NCBI GenBank assembly: GCA_003023165.1
Contig: PXSD01000032.1
Coordinates: 1 to 6,846 of the forward strand
Reading direction: 5' to 3'
Source: Halobacteriales archaeon QS_9_67_15
GTDB taxonomy: Archaea > Halobacteriota > Halobacteria > Halobacteriales > Haloarculaceae
DNA length: 6,846 nucleotides
The position numbers and the translations under genes were made by a program. Shown here piece after piece: positions 1 to 5,307 of the stretch. The notes beneath the pieces are model-generated. The model was given only the letters and a program-made list of their open reading frames with translations, was not told where the DNA came from and searched no databases. Positions within the stretch are counted from its first letter, which is position 1, and every line of letters starts with the position of its first letter.

Positions 1-120
1 AGACCGTCTCGCTTGGCCGCTACCCGTCGTCCCCGGTAGCCACGCCGCAGGAGCGCCCCGCTACTCGGTCGTCGAACCGATTCGGTGTGTTCGACAGCAT
101 CCGGTCCGTCGCGCTCACGA

Positions 121-136
121 CCGAGAAGAGAAAGCG
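121..136 (-). terminator. Possible pyrimidine-rich terminator after the small membrane protein gene
   Basis: Read on the minus strand this tract is CGCTTTCTCTTCTCGG and begins about ten bases after the stop codon of the membrane-protein gene ending at 147. Haloarchaeal transcripts often end at T-rich or pyrimidine-rich tracts without a strong hairpin, so it is a reasonable candidate. No stem is seen next to it. The rest of 1-120 shows no supported gene on either strand. Confidence 0.25.
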
Positions 137-146
137 ACAGTGCCGG

Positions 147-350
147 TCAGTTCCCAGCAGCGAGCCACTGGGCGAACTGCTCTGTGAAGAGGGCGTAGAT
201 GATGATGGTCGACAGCGCCGCGAGCAGTCCACCGGCCATCCGCAGTCCGAAGTCGATACCCGACAGGCCGACGCCCGGTCCGGACAGGACGAGCGTGACT
301 GTCGCGCCGTCGACCTTAATAAAGATGCCGAAGATGAACACGATCAGCAC
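147..350 (-). CDS. Small hydrophobic membrane protein (uncertain start)
   Basis: I do not recognise the family. From a GTG at 350 the product is 67 residues with two hydrophobic stretches: residues about 1-12 (which become a full membrane segment if the in-frame codons upstream are included) and about 34-55. They are joined by a Gly-rich loop containing LVLSGPGVGLSG, and the C-terminus is short and polar. The start is doubtful. Codons with protein-like content continue upstream without interruption (reading AYGLTLVDWGEPVRLT just before the GTG) to an in-frame TGA at 416-414, itself directly preceded by a GTG at 419-417. That GTG lies about 25 bases from a TATA-like box, where a leaderless start is expected. 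The natural product may therefore be about 90 residues, with codon 2 now a stop in this sequence. Alternatives are initiation at CTG 389 or at GTG 350. It is divergent from the KH gene and shares its promoter region. Confidence 0.55.
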   Translation of the reverse strand: MLIVFIFGIFIKVDGATVTLVLSGPGVGLSGIDFGLRMAGGLLAALSTIIIYALFTEQFAQWLAAGN

Positions 351-438
351 GGTGAGCCGGACGGGTTCGCCCCAGTCGACCAGCGTCAGGCCGTACGCGG
401 CCGTGCTCCCGTGTCACACGGCGACGACGCCAGCAAAG

Positions 439-447
439 CCTTAAACC
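439..447. promoter_or_regulatory. Shared TATA-like box of the divergent KH and membrane-protein genes
   Basis: The sequence CCTTAAACC is TATA-like in both directions. On the plus strand its centre is 28 bases from the ATG at 471, the spacing of a leaderless haloarchaeal transcript. On the minus strand the same spacing points to about 415-419, where a GTG is immediately followed by TGA in the frame of the membrane-protein gene. Assignment is by position and composition only. Confidence 0.5.
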
Positions 448-470
448 GGCGGAGTCACCTACGGTCGGGC

Positions 471-1019
471 ATGCAACACGTGAAGATTCCGCAGGATCGT
501 ATCGGCGCTCTCATCGGCGAAGGGGGTGAGACGTTGCGGGAGATCGAGGACCGTGCCGAGGTCCGACTCGACGTCGACAGCGAGACGGGGCAGGTCACGG
601 TCGAACAGACCGGCGACCCCATCACCGCGCTGAAGGGACCGGACATCGTCAAGGCCATCGGTCGCGGGTTCGCGCCCGACGAGGCCATGCGCCTGCTAAA
701 CGACGACATGATGATGTTCGATGTCATCGACATCGGTGCCGCCGCGCGCAACCGGAACGACCTCCAGCGTCACAAGGGCCGACTCATCGGCGAGGACGGT
801 CGGACGCGCGAACTCATGGAGGAGCTCACCGGCGCGTCGGTCGTCATCTACGGCTCCACGTTCGGCATGATCGGCGGCCCCGAACAGGTCGACGCCGTCC
901 GCGAAGCCGCCGAGATGCTCATCGAGGGCGCGCCACACGGCACCGTCTACTCCTTTCTCGAAGAGAAGCACAACGAAATGAAACACAAGGGTCTCAACTA
1001 TCACAAGTTCCCCGGCTGA
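471..1019 (+). CDS. KH-domain RNA-binding protein, archaeal Pno1/Dim2 type (ribosome assembly)
   Basis: The product has 182 residues and two KH domains. The first begins at the N-terminus with IPQDRIGALIGEGGETL, its GXXG loop being GEGG at 16-19. The second has KGRLIGEDGRTRELMEELTG with loop GEDG at 107-110, followed by VVIYGSTFGMIGG at about 124-136. The IGxxGRTR..LTG..V.IYG pattern and the ending SFLEEKHNEMK are typical of the Pno1/Dim2 (Krr1-like) family. In eukaryotes this family binds the 3' end of small-subunit rRNA and assists late 40S maturation, and the archaeal members are thought to act in 16S rRNA processing. The frame stays open upstream to 87, but the ATG at 471 is chosen because it begins the first KH domain and lies 28 bases from a TATA-like box. 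Archaeal homologues often sit near RIO kinase and initiation factor 1A genes. Neither is visible here, though the left edge limits that view. Confidence 0.93.
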   Translation: MQHVKIPQDRIGALIGEGGETLREIEDRAEVRLDVDSETGQVTVEQTGDPITALKGPDIVKAIGRGFAPDEAMRLLNDDMMMFDVIDIGAAARNRNDLQRHKGRLIGEDGRTRELMEELTGASVVIYGSTFGMIGGPEQVDAVREAAEMLIEGAPHGTVYSFLEEKHNEMKHKGLNYHKFPG

Positions 1020-1122
1020 GCGTCGATTCTCGTCGTCTTCCGTCGATCACTCGGTTGCGGTGTTCTGTGTGTTCTCACTGGCTGACGCGGCGGTCGGACA
1101 CCGACCCGCCCACCGGTACGAG

Positions 1123-1129
1123 CATATTT
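1123..1129 (+). promoter_or_regulatory. TATA-like box of the alcohol dehydrogenase gene
   Basis: CATATTT is the most AT-rich spot in the 135-base gap between the KH gene and the dehydrogenase. Its centre is 29 bases before the ATG at 1155. This supports a leaderless start at 1155 and argues against the in-frame ATG at 1131, which nearly overlaps the box. Confidence 0.55.
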
Positions 1130-1154
1130 CATGGGTGGAGCCGATTGTCGGGAC

Positions 1155-2216
1155 ATGCGAGCAGCAGTCTTCACGGAGTACGGCGAACCGCTGGACGTGC
1201 GGACGGTCGACGACCCCGAACCCGAACCGCACGGCGCGGTCGTGGAGGTGGAGGCCTGCGGCGTCTGCCGCAGCGACTGGCACGCCTGGCAGGGCGACTG
1301 GGAGTGGCGCGGCCTCGACCCGGTCCCCGGCCACATCCTCGGCCACGAACCCGCCGGCTACGTTCTCGCCGTCGGCGACGAGGTCGAGCGCGTCTCCGAA
1401 GGCGACCACGTCGCCGTCCCCTTCAATCTCGGTGACGGCTCCTGTCACCGCTGTCAGACCGGCCACTCGAACATCTGTGAGAACCGACAGGCGCTCGGGC
1501 TCCAGCCCGACGCCCCCGGTGCGTTCGCCGAGCAGGTGCCCGTCCCCCACGCCGACCACAACCTCGTCTCACTCCCGGACGGCGTCTCCTCCGTCGACAT
1601 GGCGGGCCTGGGCTGTCGGTTCATGACCGCGTTCCACGGGCTGGCCCACCGGGCCGACGTTGATGCCGGCGACTGGTTCGTCGTCCACGGCTGCGGCGGC
1701 GTCGGCCTCTCGGCCGTCCAGATCGCCGACGCCATCGGCGCGAACGTGGTCGGCGTCGACCTCATAGACGAGAAACTCGACTTCGCCGAGGGACAGGGGG
1801 CCATCGAGACGGTCAACGCGAGCGAGGTCGAAGACCCCGCCGCGGCGGTCCGCGCGATCACCGACGGCGGCGCGGACGTATCGATGGACGCGCTCGGGAT
1901 CGAGACGACCTGTCGGAACGCCGTCGCGAGCCTCGGCAAGACCGGCCAGCACGTCCAGGTCGGGCTCACGACGAAAGAGGCGGGCGGGTCGCTGGCGCTC
2001 CCCACCGACGAGATGGTCACGAGCGAGATCGATTTCCTCGGCGCGCTGGGCATGCCGCCCGAGCGCTACGACGAGATATTCCGAATGGTGGCGACCGGAA
2101 AGCTCGACCCCGCCGCGATCATCACCGACCGGCTCGCGCTCGAAGACGTCTCCGGCGTCCTCGACGACATGACCGACTTCGAGACGGTCGGGATCCCCGT
2201 CGTCGACGAGTTCTGA
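1155..2216 (+). CDS. Zinc-dependent medium-chain alcohol dehydrogenase, NAD-type
   Basis: The product has 353 residues, the usual length for a medium-chain (MDR) dehydrogenase. It oxidises an alcohol or reduces an aldehyde in the cytoplasm; the natural substrate cannot be read from the sequence. Residues 35-41 are CGVCRSD, giving catalytic zinc ligand Cys38 and proton-relay Ser40. GHE at 63-65 gives His64 and Glu65, and GLGCRF at 151-156 gives the third ligand, Cys154. The nucleotide-binding fold starts with GCGGVG at 179-184, and Asp202 at the end of the second strand suggests NAD rather than NADP. The structural-zinc lobe reads DGSCHRCQTGHSNIC at 94-108, so three of the four usual cysteines remain (97, 100, 108) and Asp94 takes the place of the first. 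The overall sequence resembles the Zn_ADH6 branch of the family. The start at 1155 begins MRAAVF, the standard N-terminus; an ATG eight codons earlier overlaps the promoter region. The gene stands alone, converging on the HPP-UspA gene. Confidence 0.93.
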   Translation: MRAAVFTEYGEPLDVRTVDDPEPEPHGAVVEVEACGVCRSDWHAWQGDWEWRGLDPVPGHILGHEPAGYVLAVGDEVERVSEGDHVAVPFNLGDGSCHRCQTGHSNICENRQALGLQPDAPGAFAEQVPVPHADHNLVSLPDGVSSVDMAGLGCRFMTAFHGLAHRADVDAGDWFVVHGCGGVGLSAVQIADAIGANVVGVDLIDEKLDFAEGQGAIETVNASEVEDPAAAVRAITDGGADVSMDALGIETTCRNAVASLGKTGQHVQVGLTTKEAGGSLALPTDEMVTSEIDFLGALGMPPERYDEIFRMVATGKLDPAAIITDRLALEDVSGVLDDMTDFETVGIPVVDEF

Positions 2217-2240
2217 CGGTTCTGAGAGAGAAGCGGACGG

Positions 2241-2270
2241 AAAAAGCTAGTCCCCGACGGTCCGCTAGCT
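2241..2270 (-). terminator. Hairpin with T-run, minus-strand terminator candidate
   Basis: On the minus strand AGCTAG (2270-2265) and CTAGCT (2250-2245) form a six-base inverted repeat around a 14-base loop, followed at once by five T residues (2245-2241). This is the form of a factor-independent terminator for leftward transcription. The stop codon of the Asn/Gly/Asp-rich frame, TAG at 2267-2265, lies in the first arm. On the plus strand the same region can form a competing stem, GCGGAC (2233-2238) with GTCCGC (2260-2265), which might serve the dehydrogenase transcript ending at 2216. Confidence 0.5.
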
Positions 2271-2366
2271 GTCTCTGGCGTCCGCGCCGTCGCCGTTCCC
2301 GTTGTCGTCGTTCCCGCCACCGTTGTTGCCGTTATCGCCGCCGTTGTTGCCGTCGTCCTGCGTCAC
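2265..2366 (-). other. Asn/Gly/Asp-rich orphan reading frame, possible small gene or gene remnant
   Basis: From a GTG at 2366 this frame would encode 33 residues, 26 of them Asn, Gly or Asp, in runs such as GNNGGDNGNNGGGNDDNGNG. The frame is also open further upstream, through SSVDSLDVGV and into the inverted-repeat element at 2400-2479, with no ATG or GTG in the element portion. The strongly acidic and Asn-rich composition fits haloarchaeal linkers or C-terminal tails better than chance. The hairpin and T-run directly at its stop also suggest a true gene end. It is not in frame with the HPP-UspA gene that ends at 2483, so it is not simply that protein's tail. A 13-base direct repeat (2320-2332 and 2341-2353) underlies the low complexity. 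It may be a decayed 3' end, a small protein, or only low-complexity DNA. I cannot assign a function. Confidence 0.3.
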
Positions 2367-2399
2367 GCCGACGTCCAGCGAATCGACCGACGACGACTG

Positions 2400-2479
2400 A
2401 TACTGCCGGCTGTAACTTCGTGAAGATATTCGCTGCCCCGGGGCGGCGAAATTCGTGACAGACGTACAGCCGGCAGTAT
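2400..2479. repeat. 80-bp element with perfect 15-bp terminal inverted repeats (MITE-like)
   Basis: ATACTGCCGGCTGTA at 2400-2414 is the exact reverse complement of TACAGCCGGCAGTAT at 2465-2479. The centre, 2429-2450, is a 22-base palindrome broken by one T/G position (2434 against 2445), and CTTCGTGAAG at 2416-2425 can form a small hairpin. TTCGTGA occurs twice inside (2417-2423 and 2452-2458). GACT lies at 2395-2398 and again at 2480-2483, a possible four-base target duplication offset by one base on the left. The right end is three bases from the stop codon of the HPP-UspA gene. The form fits a miniature inverted-repeat transposable element or a structured 3' untranslated RNA. No transposase is present, so it could not move by itself. 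I cannot test whether copies exist elsewhere. Confidence 0.6.
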
Positions 2480-2482
2480 GAC

Positions 2483-3997
2483 TCACGAGCGGTCGACGAT
2501 GGCGACGTCGGCGTCGAGGTCCTGGATCCGCTCGAACGTGGGCGGCGAGACGAGCCGCGAGGCGGCGCTGCGGTCGGTGCTCGCGCCCATGAACACGAGG
2601 TCGAACTCGTCGGCGGTCTCCGTGAGATACCGCTCGATAGACCGGGTGGCGACGCGCGTCTCGAACCCGTCGTCGAACGCCTCGACGAGGTCGGCGAGCA
2701 TCTCCTCGGCGCGCCGCCGCTCGCGCTCGCCGGTGACGCAGGAGCAGACGCAGACCCGTCCAGTGTGACCGACCAGGCGACCGGCGAAATCGAGCATGCT
2801 GTGTGCCACGTCGCTCGCACGACGGACCGGGACGAGCACCCGCTTCCAGCGAGTCCGGCCGGCGTTCGAGCGGTGGACGAGCACGTCCGTGTCGCCGCGG
2901 AAGAGGTCGCGGACGTACGGCGAGAGCGCGCCGTGGCGCTGTTCGTAGGCGGCGGCGACGAGGTCGCAGTTCGTCTCGCGGGCGGTCTTCAGCACCGTCG
3001 CGGCCGGGGACCCCCCGCCCACCGCGACGACGACCTGACAGGGGACGCCCACCCGGCGCTCGATCTCGCCGGCCCGTGCTTCGAGCCGGGTCGCCGCCTC
3101 GGCGACTGCCCGGTCGGTGACGCCCGCTTCGCCGTCCGCCGTCGAGTCCGGGGGGTCGTCGGCCGGAGCGTCGCCGCTCTGTTCGGTGCCGCCGTCGGTG
3201 GCGACGCGCTCGACGCGCCACTCGTCGTCCAGCGCGGCGCGTTCGGCGCTGGCGGCGGTCTCGTCGTCGACCACGTCGAGGAGGACGACCGCCCCCGCGT
3301 CGTGGGCGGCCGCGAGGCGAGCGCCGAGCATCGCGGTGGCGTCGGGGTTCTCCCCCCGCATCGGGACGAGGACGTGGTCGTCGCCCTGCGTCGACTCGTA
3401 GAGGATCTGCGCCCGCCGTTCGTAGAACCGTTCGCGCCAGAGGGTGAAGATGAACGCGACGATACTGCTCGCCAGCAGGATGCTCACCGTGAACTCGAAC
3501 TCGGTGCCCGGCCGGACGAGCAGTCCGAGCAGCGCCGTCGAGTAGGCGGACGGCTCCTCGATGTTCAGCGCCCACGTGACGACGCCGGCGAGGAAGACCG
3601 CTATCGCCGCCTCGAAGGCCCCGACCGCGAACACGCCGGTGCCGCCGTCGGCCGTGCCCAGTTCCGTCGCGAGCACGAGCGCCCCCCAACCACAGAGCGC
3701 GCCGACTGTCAGGCCCGCGACGAACCGCACCGGCGAGGCGTACTGACCCTCCGGGTCGGCGAAGAGCGTGTACGTCCCCGACGCCAGCGGCGGAAACAGC
3801 AGGAACGAGAGCCGCGACGCGCTGTTCGAGAGCGCCGTCACGAACGCGATGAGCAGCGGAACGAACACCAGGATCGACAGGTGGACGAGGTTGCTCGTCC
3901 GCTCGACCCAGCGGCGGAACGCCCGGACCTCGTGGCGCTCGATCCGGCGGAGCCTCGCGACCGCCGCGAGCACCCAGTCCTCCAGCGGACCACGCAT
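2483..3997 (-). CDS. HPP-family membrane domain fused to two UspA-like domains
   Basis: The product has 504 residues. A basic N-terminal stretch (17-31) precedes an integral membrane domain with hydrophobic segments at about 37-57, 64-80, 91-112, 120-144 and 168-188. FPPLASGTYTLFADPEGQ (68-85) and the following ASPVRFVAG match the HPP family (PF04982), whose plant and cyanobacterial members have been linked to nitrite transport. After a basic hinge (188-200) come two universal-stress-protein-like domains, at about 206-377 and 384-504, each beginning with a V-L-V-P strand (209-212 and 387-390). The second ends in DADVAIVDRS. The first has an acidic, low-complexity insert at about 266-296. The usual UspA nucleotide-binding glycine pattern is not evident in either. 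This suggests a membrane transporter or channel with a cytoplasmic sensory or regulatory module; the substrate is unknown. The ATG at 3997 lies 28 bases from a TATA-like box. The gene appears to be transcribed alone. Confidence 0.88.
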   Translation of the reverse strand: MRGPLEDWVLAAVARLRRIERHEVRAFRRWVERTSNLVHLSILVFVPLLIAFVTALSNSASRLSFLLFPPLASGTYTLFADPEGQYASPVRFVAGLTVGALCGWGALVLATELGTADGGTGVFAVGAFEAAIAVFLAGVVTWALNIEEPSAYSTALLGLLVRPGTEFEFTVSILLASSIVAFIFTLWRERFYERRAQILYESTQGDDHVLVPMRGENPDATAMLGARLAAAHDAGAVVLLDVVDDETAASAERAALDDEWRVERVATDGGTEQSGDAPADDPPDSTADGEAGVTDRAVAEAATRLEARAGEIERRVGVPCQVVVAVGGGSPAATVLKTARETNCDLVAAAYEQRHGALSPYVRDLFRGDTDVLVHRSNAGRTRWKRVLVPVRRASDVAHSMLDFAGRLVGHTGRVCVCSCVTGERERRRAEEMLADLVEAFDDGFETRVATRSIERYLTETADEFDLVFMGASTDRSAASRLVSPPTFERIQDLDADVAIVDRS

Positions 3998-4021
3998 ACT
4001 CGCTACTAATTCAGCGATTCC

Positions 4022-4029
4022 ACAAAAGC
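4022..4029 (-). promoter_or_regulatory. TATA-like box of the HPP-UspA gene
   Basis: The minus strand reads GCTTTTGT, centred about 28 bases before the ATG at 3997, which fits a leaderless transcript. The same eight bases occur on the plus strand at 6200-6207 at a similar distance from the deoC start. Confidence 0.45.
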
Positions 4030-4069
4030 CCGTCCCCGCAGGGACCCGGAGTCGACTTCGACGCCCCGC

Positions 4070-4825
4070 TCAGAGCCGCGTCGCGGCGTCGAGCGAGATG
4101 CCGATAGCCCGCTCAACGTTGTTCTTCGCCTTCTCCGGGAGTTCCTCGTCCTCGGTTTCGCCCTTCTGGGTCCCCTCGACGAGGTTGCCGTCGACGGTAC
4201 AGATCGCGCCGGCGCACAGGCGCTTCCGACGGGCGAGCGTGAACACGGCGGCGGCCTCCATCTCGACGGCGAGCATCCCCGCGCGCTCCCAGTCGTCGAC
4301 GTACTCGTCGGTCTCGGCGTAGAAGGCGTCGTCCGTCGCGATGGGACCGACGTGGACGTCGTGGCTCGCGGCGTCGCCGCTCGCCCCGGTCGCGGCCGTT
4401 CCGGCCGCGCTGTCGACGAGCGCCGAGAGCGTCTCGTAGTCCGCAACGGCCGGGTACTCGACGTTCTCGTAGCGCTTGGTTGTCCCCTCGTCCTTGGCGG
4501 CGCCGGTCGCGACGACCATGTCGCCGATCTCGATGTCGGACTGGAGCGCCCCCGTCGTGCCGACGCGGATGAACGTCTCCACGCCGACGTTCGAGAGCTC
4601 CTCGACCGCGATGGTCGCCGACGGACAGCCGATCCCCGTCGAGCAGACGGTCAGGTCCCGTCCCTCGTAGGTTGCGTTGACGAGCGTGTACTCGCGGTTC
4701 TCCGCGACGTGTTCGATGTCCTCGCAGTGGCCCGCGATGCGCTCGACGCGCCCGGGGTCGCCCGGGATCAGCGCGATGTCGTTCACGTCACCCGGTTCGA
4801 CCAGTAGATGCGGCTGTTTCGCCAT
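4070..4825 (-). CDS. udp: Nucleoside phosphorylase, uridine phosphorylase type
   Basis: The product has 251 residues, the normal size for the hexameric PNP/UDP phosphorylase family. The enzyme cleaves a nucleoside with phosphate to free base and (deoxy)ribose-1-phosphate in the cytoplasm. Visible family features are GDPGR at 22-26 (phosphate-binding arginine), the uridine phosphorylase signature STGIGCPSATIAVEEL at 62-77, VGTTGALQ at 88-95 (phosphate and base site), and VEMEAAA at 187-193, which supplies the Glu-Met-Glu residues that hold the ribose. A short acidic, Ala/Gly-rich insert lies at about 138-157. The signature favours uridine over purine nucleosides, but the base-recognition residues are not clear enough to be sure. 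The frame extends upstream to 4972; the ATG at 4825 is preferred because it gives the family's normal N-terminus and lies 29 bases from a TATA-like box. With DeoC on the right it suggests pyrimidine nucleoside breakdown. Confidence 0.9.
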   Translation of the reverse strand: MAKQPHLLVEPGDVNDIALIPGDPGRVERIAGHCEDIEHVAENREYTLVNATYEGRDLTVCSTGIGCPSATIAVEELSNVGVETFIRVGTTGALQSDIEIGDMVVATGAAKDEGTTKRYENVEYPAVADYETLSALVDSAAGTAATGASGDAASHDVHVGPIATDDAFYAETDEYVDDWERAGMLAVEMEAAAVFTLARRKRLCAGAICTVDGNLVEGTQKGETEDEELPEKAKNNVERAIGISLDAATRL

Positions 4826-4850
4826 GCCCGGTCGTGGGACCCCCGGCGGG

Positions 4851-4859
4851 AAAACGATA
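4851..4859 (-). promoter_or_regulatory. TATA-like box of the nucleoside phosphorylase gene
   Basis: The minus strand reads TATCGTTTT, the only AT-rich patch near the gene, with its centre about 29 bases before the ATG at 4825. It supports a leaderless start there and a promoter separate from that of the DUF63 gene. Confidence 0.5.
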
Positions 4860-4886
4860 CCCGTTCCGACCCGCTCCCACTGGTCG

Positions 4887-4968
4887 GCACTCCGGCGCGG
4901 TTGCCCGCGACTCCGGCAGACCCCGGCGACTCCGGAACACTCCCGACTGCTCCCCATCGCTCCGGACC
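4887..4968. repeat. Imperfect direct repeats upstream of the phosphorylase promoter
   Basis: ACTCCGG recurs at 4889-4895, 4910-4916 and 4929-4935, twice as the longer GCGACTCCGG (4907-4916 and 4926-4935, 19 bases apart). A weaker match, GCTCCGG, ends near 4965. The spacing of 19-21 bases is close to two helical turns, and the set sits just upstream of the TATA-like box at 4851-4859. It could be a row of regulator sites or simply C-rich drift. Confidence 0.35.
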
Positions 4969-4998
4969 CCACCCCGGGGGCGTTTCGTTAGCGATCCC

Positions 4999-5110
4999 CG
5001 CGGTCGAAACCGCGAGAATGCGTTCGGATTCCATCCGAAAGGAGGGGGTTCGGACCGGGCCCCGAGGGAGCGCCGGCTCCACGGATCGGACCGCTCGTGG
5101 CGGCTCCCTC
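4999..5110. other. Three consecutive hairpins, candidate structured RNA or regulatory DNA
   Basis: CGCGGT and ACCGCG (4999-5004, 5009-5014) form a perfect six-base stem with loop CGAA. TTCGGAT and ATCCGAA (5023-5029, 5033-5039) form a perfect seven-base stem with loop TCC. GAGGGAGC pairs with GCTCCCTC (5064-5071, 5103-5110), and inside it CCACG pairs with CGTGG (5079-5083, 5096-5100) across a 12-base loop. TCGGACCG occurs twice, at 5050-5057 and 5086-5093. Neither strand has an obvious T-run after the stems. The cluster resembles a small structured RNA, but I recognise no family. Confidence 0.4.
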
Positions 5111-5235
5111 CTCTCATCGAGCAGTACCCGGCGCACCCCGGCGACGGGAGGACCGTTTCGTCAGTGCGCGACCGAGGTGAAATCGAACGCGGATGGCAGC
5201 GTTCGACACGAAACGAGGGGGGTTCTGGTGGGGGT

Positions 5236-5293
5236 GGTCTGCAGAGTGGAAAGTGGGGTTCGAGCGAGAGCGGTCTCCGGAGCGGAAAGTGGG
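5236..5293. repeat. 22-base direct duplication with 36-base period
   Basis: Positions 5236-5257 and 5272-5293 match at 19 of 22 bases. Both begin GGTCT and end GGAAAGTGGG. Only two copies exist, so it is not a CRISPR array. On the minus strand each copy contributes CCCACTTTCC, a pyrimidine tract shortly downstream of the DUF63 stop codon, so the pair may act in transcript termination. Confidence 0.5.
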
Positions 5294-5307
5294 AGTCGGC
5301 GCGACTC
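5293..5307 (-). terminator. Hairpin overlapping the DUF63 stop codon
   Basis: GAGTCG and CGACTC (5293-5298, 5302-5307) form a perfect six-base stem with a three-base loop that includes most of the stop codon at 5306-5308. On the minus strand it is followed by CCACTTTCC, a weak pyrimidine tract. It is a possible terminator for the DUF63 transcript, though it lacks a proper T-run. Confidence 0.3.

Larger units (their letters stand above)
4826..5305. other. 480-base gene-free stretch with repeats and hairpins
   Basis: I see no convincing protein gene on either strand. The long open frames here give Arg-, Pro- and Ser-rich products without the acidic haloarchaeal character. From left to right it holds the phosphorylase promoter, a set of roughly 20-base imperfect direct repeats (4887-4968), three successive hairpins (4999-5110), a plain stretch (5111-5235), a 36-base-spaced duplication (5236-5293), and a short hairpin at the DUF63 stop codon. 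No tRNA, SRP RNA or RNase P RNA motif was found. The length is unusual for a genome whose other gaps here are under 270 bases. Confidence 0.7.

Noticed and set aside
87..470. N-terminal extension of the KH protein
   Set aside because: The frame is open, but its translation is Arg/Gln-rich without domain similarity, it runs opposite to the membrane-protein gene, and the TATA-like box and KH domain both point to 471.
1131..1154. Earlier ATG for the alcohol dehydrogenase at 1131
   Set aside because: It lies directly beside the TATA-like box and adds eight residues ahead of the standard MRAAVF start.
2265..3689. 474-codon minus-strand open frame
   Set aside because: Most of it is an Arg-rich shifted shadow of the HPP-UspA gene. 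Only its last part, past 2400, has non-random character and is reported separately.
2765..4009. 414-codon plus-strand open frame
   Set aside because: It is the antisense of the HPP-UspA gene, Arg- and Glu-rich with no domain, as GC-rich third positions commonly produce. The minus-strand gene has clear domains.
4826..4972. Upstream extension of the nucleoside phosphorylase
   Set aside because: The extra 49 residues are Ser/Arg/Gly-rich and unlike the family, and they would place the promoter box inside the coding region.
4985..5110. tRNA or SRP RNA gene
   Set aside because: GGTTCGGACC resembles a T-loop, but no matching T-stem, acceptor stem or anticodon arm exists, and the conserved SRP helix 8 motif is absent.
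5236..5293. CRISPR array, suggested by the 36-base spacing
   Set aside because: There are only two imperfect copies, with a 14-base interval too short for a spacer and no cas genes nearby.
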